The notes beneath the pieces were generated by a model. That model did not search any database and was not told the DNA's origin. It saw only the letters and a program-made list of their open reading frames with translations. Shown here piece after piece: positions 43,232-48,959 of a DNA stretch of 48,959 nt (positions are counted from its first letter, which is position 1; each line of letters begins with the position of its first letter). The DNA is taken from assembly GCA_009692485.1 (NCBI GenBank), contig SHZB01000001.1, positions 1 to 48,959 of the forward strand, written 5' to 3'. Made by a program: the position numbers and the translations under genes. The stretch is from Myxococcales bacterium. GTDB lineage: Bacteria; Myxococcota_A; Polyangia; Polyangiales; Polyangiaceae.

Positions 43232-43699
43232 GTGAATCGCGAACGCGAAGAAAGGCGCGAGGCCTCAGCGACGCCGACGAGAACACCCGAAAAGGCGCTC
43301 GTCGAAGCCATAGCGCTCACCGAAGCGATGCTCGCGAGCGGTGTCACGGCCGAGAGCGTGGAACTCCTCCTCGAGCAGCGAGAACCACTCTTGGCGTACG
43401 CGCCCGAGACAGCGCAGACCGATTGGAGCGCGAACCCGGCGGAACTTGCCAATAAGCTCCGCGAGCTCGATGCGCGACTCGCTCGAGCCATGCTTGGGCC
43501 TCACCTCGAAGAGTTCGCCTGGCTGAGGGGGCGTATCGCCGACATCGAGCTCAGCTTCCCTGAGCTTGCTGCGATCGCCACGCGCGTCGCGAATGATGGC
43601 AGCAGAGCGCCATCACCCGATGCGCCCACGACTCCGGTCTGGACGGCTCGCGTCAGGGGCGTTGCGGCCCGCTATCGGCGAGTCCGCGCCGCGCGCTGA
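43232..43699 (+). CDS. Probable flagellar accessory protein (FliT/FlgN-like position)
   Basis: A 155-residue helical, charged protein, not recognised by sequence. The predicted helices (PEKALVEAIALTEAMLASGVTAESVELLLEQREPLL; AELANKLRELDARLARAML; LEEFAWLRGRIADIEL) match the general shape of small flagellar chaperones such as FliT or FlgN, and its place two bases after fliS, where fliT often lies, supports that. The basic tail (ARVRGVAARYRRVRAAR) is unusual for those families. The start GTG 43232 is chosen for contiguity with fliS. Function by position only. Confidence 0.5.
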   Translation: MNREREERREASATPTRTPEKALVEAIALTEAMLASGVTAESVELLLEQREPLLAYAPETAQTDWSANPAELANKLRELDARLARAMLGPHLEEFAWLRGRIADIELSFPELAAIATRVANDGSRAPSPDAPTTPVWTARVRGVAARYRRVRAAR

Positions 43700-43720
43700 A
43701 GCCGCCGCGACCCGGAGGCG

Positions 43721-44800
43721 TCACGAGAGCGAGTGGCGCAGTGCGTGGTCGTGGGCCTTGTCGGCCATGGCCCGAACGGCATCGATGAGCCCGGAAAAGC
43801 GCGGATCGCTCGTTTTTCCTTGCCGGTAACGACCATAGATTTGCTGGCACACGACCGCAGTCTTGAAGAGTCCGAACACGTAATAAAAGACGATGTTCGA
43901 GACGTCGACGCCGGTAGCGCGCGCGTAGTTCTCCGCCAGCTCGCAGCGGGTCTGCATGCCATCGAGCATCGTCGGCCCAAAGCTCAGCGCCTTGAGCGGT
44001 TCCGGATCCCCGGCTTCAACCCAGTAGCCAAGCGCCGTGCCGAGATCCATCAGCGGATCACCGAGGGTCGCCATCTCCCAGTCGAGAATGCCGACGATGC
44101 GCTCGAGCTTTGCGGAGTCGTAGACGACGTTGTCGAACTTGAGGTCATTGTGAAGAATGCGCGCTGGGGGCGAGGTGGGAATGTGGCTCGCGAGCCATTC
44201 GGCGACGGCGTCCATGGCGGCGATGTCGTCCGTGCGCGCGCTGCCGTAGCGACGGGTCCAGCCCTCGATTTGCCGCGTGACGTAGCCATTCGGGCGGCCG
44301 AGCGAGCCGAGCCCGAGCGACTCGTAGTCGAGGGCGTGCAGCTCGACGAGGGTCGCGAGCAGTGTCTTGGAGAGATGGCGCGCCTTTGGCGGACCGATCA
44401 TGAGCCCGGTGGGAGGGGCCTTCCTCAGGATGACTCCGCGCACGCGTTCCATGAGGTAAAAGTCCGCGCCGAGGACACTGGCGTCATCGCAAAACAGCAA
44501 TGGCCGCGGTGCCCAGCCGACGTGGCGTGAGAGCGTGGTGAGGAGCTGATGTTCGCGGCGCATGTCGTGCGCGCTCTTCACGGTGGAGCCGAAGGGCGGT
44601 CGCCGCAGCACCAGCTCGCGCTCGCCGGCAACTACCAGGTACGTGAGATTCGAATACCCGCCCGGAAACTGCTGAACGACGAGTTCGGGCACAGGCACGC
44701 CGAGCGCGGCTTCGAGCAGCGGCACGAGACGCGCGACGTCGAGTTCTTCGCCGCTGCGAACCCTCCCAGGAACATCGAAGAAGCTCGAATTGGCATTCAC
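43721..44800 (-). CDS. APH-family kinase associated with acyl-CoA dehydrogenase
   Basis: A 359-residue small-molecule kinase of the aminoglycoside-phosphotransferase fold: QFPGGYSNLTYLVV (nucleotide loop), ELVLRRPPFG (ATP-binding Lys replaced by Arg region), LLMERVRG-like YLMERVRGVIL, catalytic ILHNDLKFDNVVY and metal-binding GILDWEMATLGDPLMDLG. This subtype is the one fused to or adjacent to acyl-CoA dehydrogenases (ACAD10/11 N-domain, LvaA), where it phosphorylates 4-hydroxyacyl-CoA. The acyl-CoA dehydrogenase gene lies 99 bases upstream on the same strand. Antibiotic resistance is unlikely. Confidence 0.85.
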   Translation of the reverse strand: MNANSSFFDVPGRVRSGEELDVARLVPLLEAALGVPVPELVVQQFPGGYSNLTYLVVAGERELVLRRPPFGSTVKSAHDMRREHQLLTTLSRHVGWAPRPLLFCDDASVLGADFYLMERVRGVILRKAPPTGLMIGPPKARHLSKTLLATLVELHALDYESLGLGSLGRPNGYVTRQIEGWTRRYGSARTDDIAAMDAVAEWLASHIPTSPPARILHNDLKFDNVVYDSAKLERIVGILDWEMATLGDPLMDLGTALGYWVEAGDPEPLKALSFGPTMLDGMQTRCELAENYARATGVDVSNIVFYYVFGLFKTAVVCQQIYGRYRQGKTSDPRFSGLIDAVRAMADKAHDHALRHSLS

Positions 44801-44899
44801 GCCGGCTGTGCCATTCGATTCAAGAGTCTATTCAAGAGTGCCCGTGCGGGCTGACGCGAGGTCCGCGATGCGGCGCTCGCATCGTCATGGCAATTGCGT

Positions 44900-46105
44900 T
44901 CATGCGTCACCGTCATTCGCGTAGCCATCGAGGATGCGCCGGCCGGCCGCCGCCTTGTGCACCTCGTCGGGCCCATCGTAGATGCGAGCCCCGCGCTCAT
45001 GGGCATAGTAGTGCGCGAGCACGGTGTCCGTCGTGAGCCCGAGCGCGCCGTGTACCTGAATGGCGCGGTCCACGACCTTCATCATCACGTTGGCGACGAA
45101 GAATTTGATGAGCGAAATGTCGACGCGCGCCGCCGCGAAGCCCGCGTGATCGATCTTCCACGCGGCCTCGAGCACCATGAGGCGCGCCGCGTTGATGGCC
45201 GCGCGCGACTCGGCCACATAGCCTTGGATGAACTGCTTGTGAGAGAGCGGTCGGCCCTGGTCGAGCCGTCGCGACGTGGCGCGTTTGCACATCAGCTCGA
45301 AGGCGCGCTCGCAGATGCCAATCCAGCGCATGCAGTGGTGAATGCGGCCTGGCCCGAGGCGCTCTTGGGCAAGGAGAAACCCAGCGCCCTCGGGTCCGAG
45401 GAGGTTCGCGATTGGCACTTTCACGTCGCGATAGGCGATCTCCGAGTGGCTCGCCCAGCCTTGGCCCGGGTGGCCCATGACCGGGATGTTGCGGACGATC
45501 TCGAAGCCCTCGGCGCTGGTGGGCACGATGAGCTGACTGGCGCGGGAGTGGCGCGTCGCGTCCGGATTCGTGACCGCCATGACGATTGCAAAGGCGGCAC
45601 CATCGGCGGCGGTCGTGAACCACTTTCGGCCCGTGATCGTGAAGCAATCGCCAGTGCGTACGGCGCGGCAGGCGAGCTCGGTCGGGTTCGACCCCGGCGT
45701 CTCGGGCTCGGTCATCGAGAAACAGCTGCGAAGCTCCCCGCGCGTGAGCGGCAATAGCCATTGGGCCTTCTGAGCGTCCGTGCCGAACTGGTGCAAAAGC
45801 TCCATATTTCCGGCGTCCGGCGCCTGGCAGCCGAAGAGATAATGGCCATACGGCGTGCGCCCGAGCACCTCGCTCATGAGGCCGTGTTCGAGGACGCTGA
45901 GGCCAAGACCGCCAAGGCTCTTCGGCGCTTGGGGAAGCCAGAGGCCGCGACGCTTCACCTCCGCGCGCAGCAGCGAAAGCTCGGGCTCGATCTCGTAGAA
46001 CTCGTGCGTGAGAAAATGATGCTCACGTGGCAATACCGCCTCATCGAGGAAGGCGCGTGCATGCGAGAGCGTCTCCGCGAGCGGGCCTGGGATCGAGAAG
46101 TCCAT
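44900..46105 (-). CDS. Acyl-CoA dehydrogenase
   Basis: An FAD-dependent acyl-CoA dehydrogenase family protein, 401 residues: N-domain helices, then CFSMTEPETPGSNPTELACRAVRTGD (FAD/substrate region), FTITGRKWFTTAADGAAF, and the C-domain with AESRAAINAARLMVLEAAWKID, DRAIQVHGALGLTTDTVLAHYY and RGARIYDGPDEVHKAAAGRRIL. The last is the RIYDGPDEVH block of long-chain and ACAD10/11-type enzymes. ATG 46105 is chosen; the track start adds a stretch encoded by a REP-like repeat. With the adjacent APH-type kinase it may catalyse dephosphorylating dehydration of 4-phosphoacyl-CoA followed by beta-oxidation; substrate not proven. Confidence 0.9.
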   Translation of the reverse strand: MDFSIPGPLAETLSHARAFLDEAVLPREHHFLTHEFYEIEPELSLLRAEVKRRGLWLPQAPKSLGGLGLSVLEHGLMSEVLGRTPYGHYLFGCQAPDAGNMELLHQFGTDAQKAQWLLPLTRGELRSCFSMTEPETPGSNPTELACRAVRTGDCFTITGRKWFTTAADGAAFAIVMAVTNPDATRHSRASQLIVPTSAEGFEIVRNIPVMGHPGQGWASHSEIAYRDVKVPIANLLGPEGAGFLLAQERLGPGRIHHCMRWIGICERAFELMCKRATSRRLDQGRPLSHKQFIQGYVAESRAAINAARLMVLEAAWKIDHAGFAAARVDISLIKFFVANVMMKVVDRAIQVHGALGLTTDTVLAHYYAHERGARIYDGPDEVHKAAAGRRILDGYANDGDA

Positions 46106-46132
46106 GGTCAAGCTCGTGGGCGGAGGCGCTCT

Positions 46133-46188
46133 TCTCCCTCTCCGCAAGGGTCGCCCTCTCCGCAAAGGGGCGAGGGCTGGGGAGAGGT
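46133..46188. repeat. REP-like imperfect palindrome
   Basis: Two direct copies of ccctctccgcaa(a)ggg run into cgagggctggggagagg, giving opposing arms cctctcc/ggagagg and gccctc/gagggc. This composition and layout is common in extragenic REP-type elements of proteobacteria. It lies between the acyl-CoA dehydrogenase and histidine-phosphatase genes. Confidence 0.5.
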
Positions 46189-46214
46189 CGCTCGCATTGC
46201 CGATCAACGCCTTA

Positions 46215-46934
46215 TTAGATGCGCGAGTAGAGGCCGCCTTCGAGGGTGTGGGAGTGGCGATTGAAGCTCTCGAGCGTGATCGCGTCTTCGGTATAGCGAA
46301 GCTCGGTCAGCGAGGCATTGGCTATGCTCGAGAGCAGCTCGATGGACCTTGGGGCGTCGAGCCCGAGGGCGAGCCGCAGGGCCACCGTGATCGGTCCGCC
46401 CGAGGTGACAATCAACACCCGCCGTCCGCGCCGCTCTGTCTTCATCACGGTGTGCAAGGCCGTGCGTACGCGGCTGGCGAATGGCTCATAGGGCTCGAGC
46501 CCAGCGACGGGTAGCTCGCCTCGCGCCCAGCGTTCGAGGAGCTTGCCGAGCACGCCGCCGACGTGGCGCATCGCTTCCTGACCCTGTTCCGTCAGCGTGC
46601 CAGTCTCGAGCTGAGTGCGGAGATCGGGGCAGCTTGGCAAGACGCGGCGCATGGCCTCGCTGACGAGCGCGGCGACTTCCATCTCGCGAAAGCCCTCGAG
46701 AATGCAGGTTTCTGGGAGCTCGAGCCCACCTTCGCTTGCGGCCGCGCGCATGTGCCGCAGCGTGTCGAGGTGCCGCGTGAGCGGGCCGGAGTAGACCGCG
46801 TCGATGGGCGTCTTCCAGCTTGCGAGCTTGGTGCCGAGGGCGCGGGACTGCTTTTCGCCGAGTGGCGACAGGACGTCGTAGTCGTCGCCGTGGAGCGTCG
46901 CTTGACCGTGCCGTACGAGAATGAGGGTGCTCAC
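46215..46934 (-). CDS. Histidine phosphatase superfamily protein
   Basis: A 239-residue branch-1 histidine phosphatase. Signature LILVRHGQATLHG at the start with the phospho-His, AVYSGPLTRHLDT with the second-site Arg, REMEVAALVSEAM, and the late VLIVTSGGPITVALRLALG block where a His is usual but Ser-Gly-Gly is found. Starts at GTG 46934, overlapping the TGA of the carbonic anhydrase gene (GTGA). Histidine phosphatases of this type often lie beside APH-kinase/acyl-CoA-dehydrogenase pairs, as here; the substrate is unknown. Confidence 0.85.
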   Translation of the reverse strand: MSTLILVRHGQATLHGDDYDVLSPLGEKQSRALGTKLASWKTPIDAVYSGPLTRHLDTLRHMRAAASEGGLELPETCILEGFREMEVAALVSEAMRRVLPSCPDLRTQLETGTLTEQGQEAMRHVGGVLGKLLERWARGELPVAGLEPYEPFASRVRTALHTVMKTERRGRRVLIVTSGGPITVALRLALGLDAPRSIELLSSIANASLTELRYTEDAITLESFNRHSHTLEGGLYSRI

Positions 46935-48022
46935 GGAAGCAGGTCTTGGACGCGCCGGTCGCCGAGGGGTTGGAGCGGCCGATTGGTGCGTCCGCCGAAG
47001 AGCGCGCGGTAACGCTCAATCTCTTTCTCACCGATGGACAGCGTCTTTTTCTGAATGAAAAAGAGCACTCCCTCGGAGCACGGCGGCGTCGTGAGCGAGC
47101 CCGTGTAATGCCAAAAGCCTTCGGCGAGGGAGATCAAGGACGCCATGTCGACTGGCTTACTCTTCACCGCCGCGGGCTCGCTCGACACGGTCTTTGGCAG
47201 CTTGGCCCAGAGCTCGGTGAGGACCGGGTTCGGCTCGCCCTTGTCGAACATCACGCCGATGACTGCCAATTGCCCATCCGCGGACTTATGCACGAAATGA
47301 ATCTCGAGCTCCGAGTGCTTGCCCTGCACGGTGTGCTCGCTCGGGCTGTGCATGTGAAACTGAAGAAGCTCAAAGCGCTTGTCGCCGATGGTGATGTAGT
47401 TGTTGGCGCGGTTCTCGACCAAGACCGTGTGCCCGTTGTTCTGGATGACGAGCGCGATTGGCAAATAGTCGACCGAGACCTTCGTGCCCAGCATTGCAGG
47501 TTTGATGGGTTTGACCGCGGCTTCCGCGCCCTTGATGGGTTTGACCGCGGCTTCGGCGCCCTTGATGGGTTTGACCGCGGCTTCGGCGCCCTTCGGGGCT
47601 GGGGCCACAGCTGCCGCTGGCGCCGCCTTCTTCGCGGGGGCGCGGGTCGAAAAATCAACGGGAGACTGCTCTTTGCCAGTCTTGCAGGTAGCCCACGCCG
47701 GATCGAGATCGCCCCAAAACGACGGGCCTTCGCTGCCGCCATAGGTCCAGTGCGCATGTCCGGTCTTTGCGTGAGGCTCGCTGCTGCCAGCGGGACTGGC
47801 ACTGCCGTCGGGGCTAGCGCTGCCGTGTGGAGTGGCGCTGCCACTGGGATTGCCGCTGCCATGGGGCGCCGCGCTGCCACCGGGCTTGCCACTGCCATGT
47901 GGCGCTGCGCTGCCGGCCGCCGCGGACGCGCTTGCGGCTCCATCGGGGTGCTCGGCGCTCTTGCCGCAGCCGGTAGTCGCGAGAGCTGCTATCAACCACG
48001 CGCTTCGCACCGTGAGCCTCAT
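46931..48022 (-). CDS. Alpha-carbonic anhydrase, exported, probable lipoprotein, with repeat insertions
   Basis: Hydrates CO2 outside the cytoplasm. 363 residues: signal LTVRSAWLIAALATTGCG with a possible lipidated Cys, a Gly/Ser/Pro linker (GSGKPGGSAAPHGSG-type), then the alpha-CA domain HWTYGGSEGPSFWGDL, CKTGKEQSPVDF, zinc ligands in LLQFHMHSPSEHTVQGKHSELEIHFVHKS (HxH and the later His), and YTGSLTTPPCSEGVLFF. Between SPVDF and VDYLPIALVI some 50 residues are inserted, including three exact units of GAEAAVKPIK. ATG 48022 is chosen for the signal; the histidine phosphatase gene is coupled downstream. Confidence 0.88.
   Translation of the reverse strand: MRLTVRSAWLIAALATTGCGKSAEHPDGAASASAAAGSAAPHGSGKPGGSAAPHGSGNPSGSATPHGSASPDGSASPAGSSEPHAKTGHAHWTYGGSEGPSFWGDLDPAWATCKTGKEQSPVDFSTRAPAKKAAPAAAVAPAPKGAEAAVKPIKGAEAAVKPIKGAEAAVKPIKPAMLGTKVSVDYLPIALVIQNNGHTVLVENRANNYITIGDKRFELLQFHMHSPSEHTVQGKHSELEIHFVHKSADGQLAVIGVMFDKGEPNPVLTELWAKLPKTVSSEPAAVKSKPVDMASLISLAEGFWHYTGSLTTPPCSEGVLFFIQKKTLSIGEKEIERYRALFGGRTNRPLQPLGDRRVQDLLP
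47501..47590 (-). repeat. In-frame 30-bp tandem repeat, three units, inside the carbonic anhydrase domain
   Basis: cttgatgggtttgaccgcgg plus cttcggcgcc occurs at 47501, 47531 and 47561 with two base differences in the first copy. On the minus strand it encodes GAEAAVKPIK three times. Confidence 0.93.
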
Positions 48023-48048
48023 CGCGCCGCGGTATCGCACACAACCTC

Positions 48049-48078
48049 ATGGCCCACAACCCAATGGCCCACGATCCG
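48049..48078 (+). repeat. 15-bp duplication at the start codon of the last gene
   Basis: atggcccacaaccca is followed in frame by atggcccacgatccg, giving two candidate ATG starts five codons apart (MAHNP-MAHDP). Confidence 0.8.
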
Positions 48079-48959
48079 GCGGCAAAATCCGAGCCCGTCG
48101 CGCCGGCGGATGCCGTCGCTAAAATGCCGACTTCGCGCTGGGCCTTCCCACGGACGCGCCGCGGCAAGCTCGCCATCGTGTTCGCTTCGTTGCCGGCGGT
48201 CGTCCTCGCGCTGTGGCTCGCGGTTCATCGCATTCCGGGCTTTGGGCCGATGCTCGCGGATGCGCTCCGCGGCGTGTTTGGCAAAGAGTTCGTCGCGTGG
48301 CTCGAGGACACGGCGTATGGCGTTCAAGACTTCGTCAATCGCAGACTGAAGGGCGAGCGAGCCCCGGAGGCGGCGTGGGACGTCGAAGCGGCACCGACCT
48401 CGCGCGGCGCGGCACCGCGGGCAAAATCGGCGGCGGGCGCGCTGCCAGCGGGCGGCCCTGATCGCGGACAAGCGACCGGCACTGAAGGTGGGCAAGCGAC
48501 TGGCACTGAAGGTGAGCAGGCCGGTGGCTCTGCGAATGGCGCAGCGTCGAAACCGCCATTTTCCCGGGCGAACGTGGCGCCGATGTTGCCGATGCTCGCC
48601 GCCAAGGGGGAGGGAATCTGGGTGGCCATGGTCGACATTCGCGAGCCCGACGACCGCACGCGGATGCTGAAGACGTTTCTGCATCCGGACACGAATCGCT
48701 CCTGGGCGATCGTCGCGATCGTCGCGGTCGATCTCGCGCACGCCGAGCTGCATCTGGTCGCTGGTCGCCACGAGCCCGAGAGCCGGACGCCCGAGAGCAA
48801 GAGCTACGCGCGCCCGGCAGTCGTGCCCGAGGCGCAGCGAGCGCGACTGCTCGCGGCTTTCAACGGCGGCTACAAGACGACGCACGGCGACTACGGCATG
48901 AAGCTCGACGGCGTCACGCTGATTGCGCCGCGGGGTCGGGCGTGCGCTGTCGCGCGCTT
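48049..48959 (+). CDS. Phosphodiester-glycosidase-like membrane-anchored protein, cut by right edge
   Basis: The first 303 codons of a gene that runs off the window (not in the ORF track for that reason). Order: a basic cytoplasmic start, one membrane segment (LAIVFASLPAVVLALWLAV), a loop with 8-residue units GQATGTEG (24-bp, near 48468-48515), then a domain with GIWVAMVDIREPDDRTRMLKTFLHPD and AAFNGGYKTTHGDYGMKLDGVTLI. The FNGG-K-THGDYGM-DG pattern is that of the NAGPA/phosphodiester glycosidase family (DUF2233-like), which acts on exopolysaccharide or envelope sugars. ATG 48049 or 48064 may be used. It is divergent from the carbonic anhydrase gene, with only 26 bases between starts. Confidence 0.75.
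   Translation, partial: MAHNPMAHDPAAKSEPVAPADAVAKMPTSRWAFPRTRRGKLAIVFASLPAVVLALWLAVHRIPGFGPMLADALRGVFGKEFVAWLEDTAYGVQDFVNRRLKGERAPEAAWDVEAAPTSRGAAPRAKSAAGALPAGGPDRGQATGTEGGQATGTEGEQAGGSANGAASKPPFSRANVAPMLPMLAAKGEGIWVAMVDIREPDDRTRMLKTFLHPDTNRSWAIVAIVAVDLAHAELHLVAGRHEPESRTPESKSYARPAVVPEAQRARLLAAFNGGYKTTHGDYGMKLDGVTLIAPRGRACAVAR

Noticed and set aside
43721-44800. Aminoglycoside resistance gene
   Set aside because: The APH fold is clear, but the neighbouring acyl-CoA dehydrogenase and sequence subtype point to the ACAD-associated kinase group.

Overview
The window is high-GC chromosomal DNA with tightly packed genes and many GTG/TTG starts. It carries several lineage-typical proteins: a TIGR02266-like PilZ protein, three bactofilins in tandem, a GYF-like N-domain protein with an AgmX-like tail, and TPR proteins without known function. 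Together these suggest a myxobacterium or a close relative (Myxococcota). This is inference from gene content; there is no rRNA, tRNA, phage, IS element or CRISPR array in the window.

Layout. 1-3.8 kb (minus): ftsE, ftsX, a degenerate EnvC-like LytM protein and an aminotransferase cut by the left edge. 3.9-8.7 kb (plus): a PilZ protein translationally coupled to a large secreted metallopeptidase/beta-propeller/beta-barrel fusion, then a small exported protein. 8.7-16.1 kb: a small unknown gene, a MAF/DUF115-type protein with TPRs, thymidine kinase, a penicillin-binding transpeptidase, and a PhoH-like ATPase coupled to a GAF/HD-GYP phosphodiesterase. 16.3-25.5 kb: an OprP-like porin, hemL, a GYF/AgmX-like membrane protein, an orphan DNA methyltransferase (minus), three bactofilins and pyrE. 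25.6-28.1 kb: a PP2C phosphatase with a C-terminal cyclic-nucleotide-binding-like domain (minus), and a TPR protein. 28.2-35.2 kb: a partial complex I operon, nuoA-B-C-D-G-H-I, lacking E, F and J-N; NuoH has a large internal insertion. 35.2-38.6 kb: a TPR protein, an NrsF-type anti-sigma factor with its ECF sigma factor, and a pseudo-receiver. 38.7-43.7 kb: a receiver-less sigma54 activator, a gene-poor repeat stretch, then a flagellar set (FlgJ-like glucosaminidase, fliD, fliS, a possible chaperone). 43.7-48.0 kb (minus): aminoglycoside-phosphotransferase-like kinase, acyl-CoA dehydrogenase, histidine phosphatase and alpha-carbonic anhydrase. The right edge cuts a phosphodiester-glycosidase-like gene.

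The strongest cross-cutting signal is not a gene. Almost every second gene boundary, and many coding regions, carry a short low-copy tandem repeat with its own unrelated unit (11 to 42 bp). Several of these are duplications of the last codons plus the stop codon of the adjacent gene, or of a stop/start junction. They appear to have shifted gene ends, C-terminal tails and translational coupling. I did not find a clear new defence or mobile system; the best candidates for novelty are this repeat process, the enlarged NuoH, and the PilZ-coupled metallopeptidase/propeller/barrel protein.
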